NCBI RefSeq assembly: GCF_013624435.2
Contig: NZ_CP061768.1
Location: forward strand, 868,001 to 932,000
Origin: Nocardioides campestrisoli
GTDB taxonomy: Bacteria > Actinomycetota > Actinomycetes > Propionibacteriales > Nocardioidaceae
DNA length: 64,000 bases
Direction: 5' to 3'
Numbering within the stretch: the first letter of the stretch is position 1; each line of letters starts with the position of its first letter. The notes under the pieces were generated by a model. It did not search any database and was not told where the DNA came from. It saw only the letters and a program-made list of their open reading frames with translations. Positions 43,540 through 51,652 of the stretch are shown here, piece after piece. The position numbers and the translations under genes were made by a program.

Positions 43540-43570
43540 CCGACGAGGGCCGTTGGCTACGGTGGCCGCG

Positions 43571-45184
43571 ATGGTTGCCGCTCCCAGTCCTTCCCGCGTC
43601 CTGCGATGGACCCTGCTCGGCGGCGTGTGGCTGCTGGTCACCGTCCTCGTCGGTCTCGCCCTCTTCTTCGGCAGCAGCCGCACCACGGTGCTGGCCGGAC
43701 ACGACGCCGTGGTCACCCCGAGCCTCGACGGCCACGTCGTGCTGGCCACGGGGCCGGTGCTGCCCGACGTCCGGACCGAGGTGCCCGGCGTGCTCGGGGT
43801 CCGGATCGACCTGGGCAAGACCGACGCCGCCTCCACCGAGCAGCTCTTCGAGCGCTACGCGCTGATCGCCGCCAACCCGCAGTCCCAGGTCGCCAAGGTG
43901 CAGGACCTGGTCGTCGACATGGCGCTGGCCTCCGCGCTGCGCGGCGCCGCGGTCGGCTCCGTCCCGGTGCTGGTCTACCTGCTGCTGGGCCGCGACCGCC
44001 GCCACGACCTGGCCGGCGGGCTGCGTCGGCTCCGGGCCCGCCCCCTGCTCGGGGTGGGGCTCGCCGGCGCTCTGGTCGTCGCCCTGTGGCAGCCCTGGTA
44101 CGGCGACGAGACGCAGGTCGACCGGGCGTGGGAGTGGATCCCGTTGGCCGACTTCCTGGGCGAGCAGGTGCCGGTGCCGGCCGAGGCGGCGGGGCTGGAG
44201 GTCCGCGCCGACATCACCGGCAACGAGACCAAGCGGCTGATCGCGAGCGCGGTCGACACCTACGCCAAGAGCCAGGTCTGGTACGACGCGGCGGCCGAGG
44301 CGGCCGCGGAGATCGACGTGCGCGAGCCCGAGGAGGACGAGACCGTCGCGCTGCTGGTCTCCGACCGGCACGACAACGTCGGGATGGACCGGGTCGCCCG
44401 GGCGATCGCCGACCGCGCCGGGGCCACCGCGGTGCTCACCGCCGGGGACGACACCTCGACCGGCAAGCCCTGGGAGGCCTTCTCGCTGGACTCGCTCCAG
44501 GAGTCCTTCGAGGACCTGGACCGGTGGGCGGTGGCCGGCAACCACGACCACGGCGACTTCGTCGGCGACTACCTCGACGACCTGGGCTGGACCCGGCTGG
44601 TCGGCGAGGTCGAGGAGGGGCCGGGAGGCGGCCGGATCCTCGGCGTCGACGACCCGCGGAGCAGCGGACTGGGCAGCTGGCGGGACGAGACGGGGCTCAG
44701 CTTCGAGGAGGTCGCCGAGCTGCTGGCCGACACCGCGTGCGACTCCGAGGAGCGGATCAACACGCTGCTCGTGCACGACGTCAAGCTGGCCAAGGAGGCG
44801 CTGGAGCGCGGCTGCGCCGACCTCGCGGTGGGTGGGCACCTGCACGTGCAGAACGGCCCGGACGAGGTGGTCGCCCCCGACGGGGAGGTCGGCTACTCGT
44901 GGACCAACGGCACCACGGGCGGTGCGGCGTACGCGATCGCGGTCGGCAGCAAGCCCCGCCGCGACGCCGAGGTCACGCTGATCACCTACGACCGGGACGG
45001 CGTGCCGGCCGGTCTCCAGTGGGTGCGGGTGCGCACCGACGGCCAGTTCCTGGTCGGCCCGTACGAGGAGCTGACGTACGCCCGGACCACGCAGGCGGCG
45101 CCCGTGCCGGAGGGCGCGCGCCCGCTGCTGGGCGGCGGGACAGGTCCACGTCCTGTCGGACCGCAGGCGGAGCCCGGCGCCTGA
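43571..45184 (+). CDS. Membrane-anchored metallophosphoesterase
   Basis: A 537-aa protein with two predicted membrane helices near residues 12-35 and 133-150 plus another near 168-185. The C-terminal calcineurin-like domain (about 265-500) has SDRHDN, the GD of TAGDDTSTG, AGNHDHGDF, LLVHDVK and GGHLHVQN, so all metal-site motifs are there. TACGGT lies seven bases before ATG 43571 (leaderless). Phosphatase or nuclease substrate unknown. Confidence 0.85.
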   Translation: MVAAPSPSRVLRWTLLGGVWLLVTVLVGLALFFGSSRTTVLAGHDAVVTPSLDGHVVLATGPVLPDVRTEVPGVLGVRIDLGKTDAASTEQLFERYALIAANPQSQVAKVQDLVVDMALASALRGAAVGSVPVLVYLLLGRDRRHDLAGGLRRLRARPLLGVGLAGALVVALWQPWYGDETQVDRAWEWIPLADFLGEQVPVPAEAAGLEVRADITGNETKRLIASAVDTYAKSQVWYDAAAEAAAEIDVREPEEDETVALLVSDRHDNVGMDRVARAIADRAGATAVLTAGDDTSTGKPWEAFSLDSLQESFEDLDRWAVAGNHDHGDFVGDYLDDLGWTRLVGEVEEGPGGGRILGVDDPRSSGLGSWRDETGLSFEEVAELLADTACDSEERINTLLVHDVKLAKEALERGCADLAVGGHLHVQNGPDEVVAPDGEVGYSWTNGTTGGAAYAIAVGSKPRRDAEVTLITYDRDGVPAGLQWVRVRTDGQFLVGPYEELTYARTTQAAPVPEGARPLLGGGTGPRPVGPQAEPGA

Positions 45185-45243
45185 GTCATCATGTGTGGGA
45201 CTCCTCACCCATGTTGAGGAGCCGAACGGGGTAAGGAGACGCC

Positions 45244-46185
45244 ATGGACCCTCGCAGAGCTATCGCCCAGGTGGCCCGTCGCACCACGGGACTGGTCACG
45301 CACCCGCAGGAGACGGTGCTCGAGATCGTCGATGACGTGAGAGGCGCGGTCGGCACAGGGATCGAGCTCGCCGGCCAGGTGGTCGGCGGCGCCGTCTCCC
45401 TCGCCGGGCAGCTGCTCGACCGGGAGGAGCGCCGCGACGTGCCGTGGCCGGTCGACACGCCGCGCTCGCCGGTCCAGCCCACCCCCGAGCCCGCTCCTGA
45501 GCCGGGTCCCGCGACCGCTCCTGAGCCCTCGCCCGTGCCCTCCCCGCACGGGGACCCGGTCAAGCCCACCGCGACGAAGCGGCCGGTGGCCCGGCCGGCG
45601 AAGAAGCCCTCCCCGCAGGCGGTGCCGGCCAAGCCGGCGGGCGTGCAGGCCAAGAAGGCCCCCGCTCCCGCGACGAAGGCGCCGGCTCCCGCCAAGAAGG
45701 CGGCTCCCGCGCCGACGCCCAGCGGGCCCGGCGGGAAGCTCCCCGCCCGGTCGTCGAAGAAGGCGCCTGCCAAGAAGGCGGCCACCGGCACTCCCGTGCC
45801 GCAGGCCATCGCCCAGGTCGCGGCTGCCTCGGACGTCGACACCAGCGTGCCGAGCGAGGCCGCCCAGGCGACTGCGCAGCCCGCTGCCGAGGCGTCGGCC
45901 GCGCCGACCGCCGCGAAGAAGACAACCGCGAAGAAGTCGACTGCGAAGAAGACCACGGACAAGAAGGCGGCCGGTACGACGACGGCGAAGCAGTCGGCCG
46001 CCAAGAAGTCCCCGGCGAAGAAGTCGGCGACCAAGGCGACCGCGAAGAAGTCGTCGACGGCCGGCCAGACAGCCACGGACACACCGGTGCCCGAGGCGAT
46101 CGCCCAGGTGGCAGCCGCCTCGGACGTGGACACCAGCACGTCCAGCGTGCCGTCGTCCCCGGAGACCTCGGCCGACCAGTCCTAG
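45244..46185 (+). CDS. Histone-H1-like Lys/Ala/Pro-rich protein with duplicated segment
   Basis: A 313-aa low-complexity protein. The N-terminal about 70 residues could fold (MDPRRAIAQVARRTTGLV, EIVDDVRGAVGTGIELAGQVVGG). Residues 75-180 and 215-275 are Pro/Ala and Ala/Lys/Thr runs (AKKSTAKKTT type) like bacterial histone H1. A 19-residue unit, TPVP[QE]AIAQVAAASDVDTS, occurs at 183-201 and 280-298. The N-terminal AIAQVA echoes it. Probably a DNA-binding or wall-associated protein; the function is inferred from composition. RBS AAGGAG. Confidence 0.75.
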   Translation: MDPRRAIAQVARRTTGLVTHPQETVLEIVDDVRGAVGTGIELAGQVVGGAVSLAGQLLDREERRDVPWPVDTPRSPVQPTPEPAPEPGPATAPEPSPVPSPHGDPVKPTATKRPVARPAKKPSPQAVPAKPAGVQAKKAPAPATKAPAPAKKAAPAPTPSGPGGKLPARSSKKAPAKKAATGTPVPQAIAQVAAASDVDTSVPSEAAQATAQPAAEASAAPTAAKKTTAKKSTAKKTTDKKAAGTTTAKQSAAKKSPAKKSATKATAKKSSTAGQTATDTPVPEAIAQVAAASDVDTSTSSVPSSPETSADQS

Positions 46186-46210
46186 CCGACGGGCCGTCCG
46201 CCGGTGCCGC

Positions 46211-47266
46211 TCACCGGTCGGGCTGGTCCGGCGCGAGCAGCTTCTCCAGGCGCGCGCGCAGCAGCGGGACGCGGTGCGCGTTGCCGGTGAGGGCGACGTA
46301 CTGCTCGCCGAAGATGGCCAGCAGTGCGTCGTCCAGCCGGCGCACCGCGCCCGCGGGGTAGCGGTACCCCATCCGCCGGATGATCGCCTGGGAGTCGACC
46401 GAGGTGAGCAGGGCGGCGAGCTCGTCGAGCGAGGTGACGCCCAGCTCGAGCAGCAGGCCGGAGATCCAGCTGTAGTGGTCGGTGCGCGACCAGCCGGCGT
46501 CGGTGTACCGCCCGGCGAGGAAGGCGGCCAGCTCCTGGCCGCTGATCCGGGGGTCGCTGGGGTCGCTCTCCTCGGCCGGTGTGGTGGCACCGCCGAGCTG
46601 CAGGCGGGCGCGGATCGCGGAGAACTCCTGGTCGGCGAGCTCCAGCAGCCCGGCCGCGAGCGCGAAGCGACGGTCGAGGTCGGGGGCGTGCTCCTCGGGC
46701 ACGGTGCCCTTGTAGCGGATGTCGTGCTCGAACTCGGCCCAGGCGTGCTGCAGCACGGTCCGCACCTGGATGCTGGCGCGCAGGCCGGCCAGGTCGCTGA
46801 ACCCCTCCGGCGCCGGGTCGTCGGTCTCGACGAGCAGGTGCCGGCTGGAGTAGCCCCACCGGCCCTCCTGCGCGGTCTCCAGGCCCAGGTCCCGGTCGTC
46901 GATCACGTGCAGCTGGTCGTCGAAGACCTCGGCGACCGCAGCCACGTCGCTGTGCACGTAGGTGATCACCCGGACGCCGATCTGGTCGGTGATGTCGGTG
47001 AGCGGGTCGGCGTACTGGGGCTCGTCGTCGACCAGCCGCGCGGCCTTCGCGGCGAACGACGCGACGCTCTTGGTGCGTCCGTCCACCGACAGGTAGTTGA
47101 TCCCGGCCTCGTCCAGCAGCGAGGTGACCAGCTCGACGTAGCGCTGGGTGGGCTCCCGCAGGGCGGGCTGGAGGGCGGCGTACCGGCGCACGGCCTCGCG
47201 GACCGGGGCGCCGGGCGTCGCGTCCTCCGGCGGGATCGCGGGGGAGGTGTGGTCTGCGTCGGCCAT
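46211..47266 (-). CDS. RelA/SpoT-domain protein (putative GTP pyrophosphokinase)
   Basis: A 351-aa protein with a synthetase-like nucleotidyltransferase domain: SVDGRTKSVASFAAKAAR, DITDQIGVRVITYVHSD and RASIQVRTVLQHAWAEFEHDIRYK. There is no hydrolase (HD) or TGS domain, so it is like a small alarmone synthetase with a helical C-terminal half. The Glu normally opening the E-I-Q-[IV]-R-T motif is Ser165, a change expected to harm (p)ppGpp synthesis. ATG 47266 has GGAG upstream; the longer reading to 47440 lacks coding bias. Confidence 0.8.
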   Translation of the reverse strand: MADADHTSPAIPPEDATPGAPVREAVRRYAALQPALREPTQRYVELVTSLLDEAGINYLSVDGRTKSVASFAAKAARLVDDEPQYADPLTDITDQIGVRVITYVHSDVAAVAEVFDDQLHVIDDRDLGLETAQEGRWGYSSRHLLVETDDPAPEGFSDLAGLRASIQVRTVLQHAWAEFEHDIRYKGTVPEEHAPDLDRRFALAAGLLELADQEFSAIRARLQLGGATTPAEESDPSDPRISGQELAAFLAGRYTDAGWSRTDHYSWISGLLLELGVTSLDELAALLTSVDSQAIIRRMGYRYPAGAVRRLDDALLAIFGEQYVALTGNAHRVPLLRARLEKLLAPDQPDR

Positions 47267-47442
47267 GCTCCAAGCCTGCCCTGTCCGCGCCGCGCGTGCC
47301 CAACGGACCCGGAGATCGGGGGGTGGAAAGTCGGGCCGATGTGGCGATTTCGCGGTCCAGGTCACCACCGGCTTGGAAGACTGGGCGTTCCAATCCGCGC
47401 GGAACCCCCCGACGCGCGGACCCGCAGACCCGGGAGGCACCC

Positions 47443-48396
47443 ATCAGACGTTCCCTCACCCTCGTCCCCGTCGCCCTGCTGGTCCTCGGACTGGCAGCAC
47501 CCGCCGTGGCGGCGAAGAACGCGACCAAGGGCGACGACGTCCTCGTCGGGAACCGCAAGGCCAACGTGATCAAGGCGCTCGCCGGTGACGACGTGCTCAA
47601 GGGCCGCGGCGGCAACGACCGGCTCTTCGGCCACCCGGGCGACGACACGCTCTGGGGCGGCAGCGGCCGCGACCAGCTGCACGGCAACGCGGGCAACGAC
47701 AAGCTCTACGGCGAGTCGGGCAACGACCGGCTCTTCGGCCACGCGGGCGACGACCAGGCCTGGGGCGGGGCCGGTGCCGACGTGCTGATGCTGCACGCCG
47801 GCAACGACACCGCGTGGGGCGAGGGCGAAAACGACACCATCGACGGGATGGTCGGCGACGACGTCCTGGACGGCGGGGACGGCGACGACGTGATCTCCGG
47901 GGGCGCCGGCAACGACACGATCTACGGCGGCGCGGGCGACGACAACGCCCGCCGCGGCTCCCAGGTCGGCGGCCTGATGGGCGCCCAGGGCGACGACGCG
48001 GTCTACGGCGGCGACGGCAAGGACCACGTCTCGGGCGGGGTCGGCAACGACCACCTCGACGGCGGAGCCGGCGACGACGAGCTCGACGGCGGTGACGGCG
48101 ACGACGTGCTGATCGACGGCCCCGGCGACGACAACGGCACCGGGGACGCGGGCAACGACACCATCTTCCTCGGCCCAGGGGCCGACGAGTTCTACGGCGA
48201 GGAGGGCGACGACGTCTTCTACGTCCTCAACGACGGCCAGCGCGACCAGATCTACTGCCAGGAGGGTTACGACCAGGTGATCTACATCGGGTCGATCGAC
48301 CCGCTGGACAAGATCGGGCTGGTCAACAAGTACGACGGCAAGGACTGCGAGTCGGTGACCGTGATCGCCGGGCCGCCGGCCGGGTGGCCCTACTGA
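47443..48396 (+). CDS. Secreted RTX/calcium-binding nonapeptide repeat protein, apparent ATC start
   Basis: A 317-aa exported beta-roll protein. Signal peptide at residues 1-24 (RRSLTLVPVALLVLGLAAPAVAA). About 20 GGxGxD-type nonapeptide units cover residues 35-265 (GGNDRLFG, GAGNDTIYG, GDGDDVLI). The C-terminal part has two Cys (IYCQEG, DCESV). The signal peptide begins at ATC 47443, and GGGAGG ends six bases before it. No ATG, GTG or TTG is in frame between GTG 47341 and the signal peptide. The upstream frame has many A/T third positions, unlike coding DNA here. A longer protein from GTG 47341 remains possible. Confidence 0.8.
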   Translation: MRRSLTLVPVALLVLGLAAPAVAAKNATKGDDVLVGNRKANVIKALAGDDVLKGRGGNDRLFGHPGDDTLWGGSGRDQLHGNAGNDKLYGESGNDRLFGHAGDDQAWGGAGADVLMLHAGNDTAWGEGENDTIDGMVGDDVLDGGDGDDVISGGAGNDTIYGGAGDDNARRGSQVGGLMGAQGDDAVYGGDGKDHVSGGVGNDHLDGGAGDDELDGGDGDDVLIDGPGDDNGTGDAGNDTIFLGPGADEFYGEEGDDVFYVLNDGQRDQIYCQEGYDQVIYIGSIDPLDKIGLVNKYDGKDCESVTVIAGPPAGWPY

Positions 48397-49007
48397 GCCG
48401 CGACTCCCGGTTCGCCGGGCAGATCACCGGGGTGGGCACCACCAGCGGGGTGCGGGCCGTGGTCGGGCGGTGGCGCACCTCGCCGCTCGGGGCGTTCGCG
48501 GACGTGATGGTGGAGACCGCCGCCGGGCACCGGCTGCTGCTGGCACCCGACGAGCAGGTCGCGGAGCTCGTCGCGGCCACCTACACCTTCGACGAGGTGC
48601 GGATCGAGCCGGTCCGGGTCACCGGGACGGATGTCCTGGCCGTCCGCAGCCCCTCGCTGCGGCTCGACGTGGGCGTGGGCCGGCGTACGGCGCTGGGCGC
48701 GGCGCTGCGCCTGGTCCCGGCTCGCGTCGCCACGGCGCCGGCATGGACCGTGGTCAGCGATCCCGTGTCCCGGGTCCTGGTGCCGGGGGTGCGCACCCGC
48801 GGCAGCGCGGGCGGCGGCCGCCGTGAGTACTACGGCGCCACGGACGTGCACGCGGTGGCGTGGGTGACGGGATCCCTCGAGGGCGCCGACCTGGGGGCGC
48901 TGGCGCCGGTCGACCCGCCGTGCCGGTTCGGCTTCAGCTCCGCGCCCAGGCGCCCGGTCATGACCGAGGTCGTCACCACGGTCCGCCTGCCCCCACGGCC
49001 CGCCTGA
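48384..49007 (+). CDS. Conserved hypothetical protein
   Basis: A 207-aa protein I do not recognise. It is beta-rich (GQITGVGTTSGVRAVVGRW, DVMVETAAGHRLLLAPDEQVAELVAATYTFDEV) and lacks a signal peptide or membrane segment. It contains one RREYYGATDVHAVAW segment and ends TTVRLPPRPA. The GTG start overlaps the RTX gene's end by 13 bases, so the two are probably co-transcribed. Strong G/C third-position bias supports coding. Confidence 0.7.
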   Translation: MALLSRDSRFAGQITGVGTTSGVRAVVGRWRTSPLGAFADVMVETAAGHRLLLAPDEQVAELVAATYTFDEVRIEPVRVTGTDVLAVRSPSLRLDVGVGRRTALGAALRLVPARVATAPAWTVVSDPVSRVLVPGVRTRGSAGGGRREYYGATDVHAVAWVTGSLEGADLGALAPVDPPCRFGFSSAPRRPVMTEVVTTVRLPPRPA

Positions 49008-49014
49008 GCTGACC

Positions 49015-49533
49015 TCAGGCCGAGCGGGCGACCCCGGCCGGGTCGTCACGGTCCAGCACCCGGAACAGGTCGCGGCTGGCGAAGCAGCGCAGCACGCACG
49101 GCAGCCCCGCCGACTCGGCCGCCTCCTCGAGCGTCTCCAGCCAGCGCAGGTCCTCGCGCGTCGCCGGGCCGCCGCCGGGACGGGTGCGCAGCACGCTGAC
49201 CACGACCGGCGAGCCCGGCTCCGCACCCGCCCGGACCGGACCGGCCAGCAGACCGAGCAGTTCGCCCCACTGCTCCACTCGAGGCCCGCAGCCGTCATCC
49301 GGGAGGGGACCGGCGTCCGTGAGCTCCACCGTCTGCGAGGAGCCACCGTCCTCGGTGAGCAGGAGGAGCCAGACCGAGGGGGCGGGGAAGTCAGCCTCGG
49401 GTGAACGCCGCGCCAGCGCCCGGGAGACCTGACGGCGCCAGTGCCGGTGCGCCAGAGCGGCGGGGGAGTCCGCGGGCAGAGCGGTGGGGGAGGCCAGGCG
49501 GGCGGTCGGGGGCTGCGGGTCCTGGGAGGTCAT
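49015..49533 (-). CDS. Hypothetical protein
   Basis: A 172-aa protein without a family I recognise. The N-terminal 30 residues are Pro/Ala-rich. The core (VWLLLLTEDGGSSQTVELTD, GSPVVVSVLRTRPGGG, LRWLETLEEAAESAG) alternates strands and helices. ATG 49533 has GGAG upstream and CACGCT six bases before the start; the reading to 49608 is weaker. Convergent with the previous gene, seven bases apart. Confidence 0.65.
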   Translation of the reverse strand: MTSQDPQPPTARLASPTALPADSPAALAHRHWRRQVSRALARRSPEADFPAPSVWLLLLTEDGGSSQTVELTDAGPLPDDGCGPRVEQWGELLGLLAGPVRAGAEPGSPVVVSVLRTRPGGGPATREDLRWLETLEEAAESAGLPCVLRCFASRDLFRVLDRDDPAGVARSA

Positions 49534-49635
49534 GCTCCGAGCGTGCCCGGCCGCGAGGCCGAGCGGCGCCGTACGTGCACAGCCTTGCCCTGGCTCCCGT
49601 GCCTCCACAGGAGGGCGACTCTCACCCGGCTCCGC

Positions 49636-49678
49636 TCGGCTCGGCTCGGGTCGGGTCGAATCGGGTCGGGTCGGGTCA
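49636..49678. repeat. Pentanucleotide tandem repeat TCGG[CG]
   Basis: Eight and a half copies of a 5-base unit (mostly TCGGG, first two TCGGC, one TCGAA). They run directly into the stop codon of the mug-type gene (TGA on the minus strand, 49678-49676). It lies in the 142-base gap between two same-strand genes; nothing else is seen in that gap. Confidence 0.8.
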
Positions 49679-50242
49679 GAGCAGCCCGGCGGCCCGGGCG
49701 GGCTCGGCGTACGCCACGGCCAGGGTGTCGATGGTCTGGTGGGCGTTGAGCCCCGAGGGGTTGGGCAGGACCCAGAGCTCGGCGTCGCCGATCCCCTCCG
49801 GCTGCCGTCCGGCCACCGCCTTGCGCCGGCCGAAGGCCTGCCGGTACGCGGTGATCCCCAGCACCGCCACCACCCGCGGCCGGGTCCGCGCCACCAGCGC
49901 GGCCAGCCGCTCGGCCCCCTCGGCGAGCTCCTCGGCGCTCAGCTCGTCGGCGCGGGCCGTGGCCCTCGGCACCAGGTTGGTGATGCCGAGGCCGCGGGCG
50001 CACAGGGCCTGCTGGGCGGCCTCGTCCATCACCGCCCCGGGCGGGACGGGCCGCTCCAGGATCCCGGCCCGCTCCAGCGCCGGGTAGAAGCGGTTGGCCG
50101 GGTGCGCGAAGTGGGTACGGGTCGCGGCGGTCCACAGCCCGGGGTTGATGCCGACGAAGAGCAGCCGGATCCCCGACCCGATCAGGTCGGGGACCTCGGC
50201 GTCCCGGTAGCTCTCCAGCTCGGCGCGGGTGAAGCGCGGCAC
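49676..50242 (-). CDS. mug: Mismatch-specific DNA glycosylase (G/U, G/T)
   Basis: A 188-aa base-excision repair enzyme of the Mug/TDG family that removes uracil or thymine opposite guanine. Motif 1 is FVGINPGLWTAA (residues 29-40), with Asn in place of a catalytic Asp as normal for Mug. FAHPANRFYP and the second motif LPNPSGLNAH (about 157-166) are present. GTG start. Its stop abuts a pentanucleotide repeat. 17 bases separate it from the upstream gene. Confidence 0.92.
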   Translation of the reverse strand: MPRFTRAELESYRDAEVPDLIGSGIRLLFVGINPGLWTAATRTHFAHPANRFYPALERAGILERPVPPGAVMDEAAQQALCARGLGITNLVPRATARADELSAEELAEGAERLAALVARTRPRVVAVLGITAYRQAFGRRKAVAGRQPEGIGDAELWVLPNPSGLNAHQTIDTLAVAYAEPARAAGLL

Positions 50243-50259
50243 GGTCCGGCTGACCCCGC

Positions 50260-51612
50260 TCAGCTGATCGGGTTCGAGAAGACCGCCAGCCCGTTGGGCA
50301 CCCGGCGCTGGGTGCCGTCGGAGGGGGAGTTCAGCACGCTGAGCTGCCCCGCGTCGGTGTGGCCGACCATGGTGGTGGAGCCGCCGCCGTCGAGGTTGAG
50401 GGCGTTCTCCGCGCCGAGGGCCTGCATCATGTTGGCCAGCTCGACCATCGTGTAGCCGCGGCTGAACGACTGGCGGCCGTCGACGGTGAGGAAGAAGACC
50501 TTGTTGCCGTCCTCGTCGATGCCCACCGCGGTGCGCGGGTGCATCAGCTGGTCGTTGATCACCACGCGCTGGCCGTCGACCAGCAGCGGGCGGTCACCGC
50601 TGATGGCGACCTTCGGGGCGCCCTTGACCCGCCACTGCAGGCCCAGCCGCTCGCCCTTCTTCAGCTTCTTGAGCAGCCCCGCGGCCTTGCCGCGGCCGAC
50701 CAGGAGCTTGCCCTGGATCTTCTTGCCCTTGGTCAGCCCGTAGCGGTTCGAGACCACCCGGCCCTTGCGAATGACGACCTGGCGGGCACGCTTCTGCCCG
50801 TCGGTGACCGAGTAGCCGCTGGTCTTGCCCCACTTCGGGGTGTAGACCGCCACGCTGTGCCGGGGCACGGTGGGGGTGTTGAAGCCGGCCAGGGTGATGC
50901 GCGGGTGCTTGCCCTTGCGGAACTTGCCGGTGAAGGGCAGCTCGCCGACGTGCGGCCGACCGGCCTTGTCCACCCAGAAGCTGCTGTTCCAGCCGGAGGC
51001 GGGGGCGTGCCGCAGCCCGCCCTTCCGGGCCTTGCCGACGCCCAGCGGGGCGCCGGTGTCGCCGATGTCGAAGAAGTCGCCGTTGATCGCGGCCACGGCG
51101 CCGGACTGCTTGGCCATCCACTCCACCGAGGTGCCGGAGGCGACCTTCTCGGTGGCGACCAGGTCGAAGGTGTTGGCCGGGTTGACGATGTCGACGGTGA
51201 GCAGCTGGAAGCGGACCGTCTTGGGGATGTTGGCGCCGCGCGGCTCGAGCTGGTCCCAGGTGCGGTACTCGATGCCGGGGCCCATGCTCCAGGTGGTCTC
51301 GGAGATCACGGTGGCCGGAGCCCGGCGAGCGGTCGGGGGCAGCGGCTCGGCCACCCAGCCCGCCTTGCCGTCGCTGGTGTGCTGCGGCCGCTCGTCGGTG
51401 CCGGTGCCGGGGGCGCGCTCTCCCGTGGCGCGCTGGGCGTCGGCGGCGTGGAGCCGGGCGACCGCACCCCGGTCGTCCCGGTCCCCGTCGGCACCCTGGG
51501 CGGTGGCTCCGGGGGCGGTGAGGGCCAGTCCGCAGGAGCCGACGGCGAGGCCTGCCACGGCCAGCCGGACGGCCCGTCGAGCGGGCGGGAACGGTCGTGT
51601 AGAAGAAGCCAT
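50260..51612 (-). CDS. Secreted phosphodiester glycosidase family protein (NAGPA-like)
   Basis: A 450-aa exported protein. Signal peptide at residues 1-40 (Arg-rich start, ending GATAQG). A linker is followed by the NAGPA/DUF2233 domain: AAINGDFFDIGDTGAPLGV, HPRTAVGIDEDG and NALNLDGGGSTTMV with the conserved Asp and Gly residues. Such enzymes cleave sugar phosphodiester or related bonds in cell-wall or exopolysaccharides; the substrate is unknown. TACCCT lies seven bases before ATG 51612, and GGAG overlaps this space. Divergent from the methyltransferase with 40 bases between starts. Confidence 0.88.
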   Translation of the reverse strand: MASSTRPFPPARRAVRLAVAGLAVGSCGLALTAPGATAQGADGDRDDRGAVARLHAADAQRATGERAPGTGTDERPQHTSDGKAGWVAEPLPPTARRAPATVISETTWSMGPGIEYRTWDQLEPRGANIPKTVRFQLLTVDIVNPANTFDLVATEKVASGTSVEWMAKQSGAVAAINGDFFDIGDTGAPLGVGKARKGGLRHAPASGWNSSFWVDKAGRPHVGELPFTGKFRKGKHPRITLAGFNTPTVPRHSVAVYTPKWGKTSGYSVTDGQKRARQVVIRKGRVVSNRYGLTKGKKIQGKLLVGRGKAAGLLKKLKKGERLGLQWRVKGAPKVAISGDRPLLVDGQRVVINDQLMHPRTAVGIDEDGNKVFFLTVDGRQSFSRGYTMVELANMMQALGAENALNLDGGGSTTMVGHTDAGQLSVLNSPSDGTQRRVPNGLAVFSNPIS

Positions 51613-51652
51613 GCGCTCCAGGGTAGGGGCCGGCGGCACTAATGTGGCGCAC

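Noticed and set aside
45205..46590. Gly/Leu/Arg-rich minus-strand frame over the histone-like gene
   Set aside because: Its periodic composition is only the complement of the AAG/GCC-rich plus-strand repeats.
47706..48054. Repetitive minus-strand frames over the RTX gene
   Set aside because: Complement of the GGxGxD repeats; no signal or domain.
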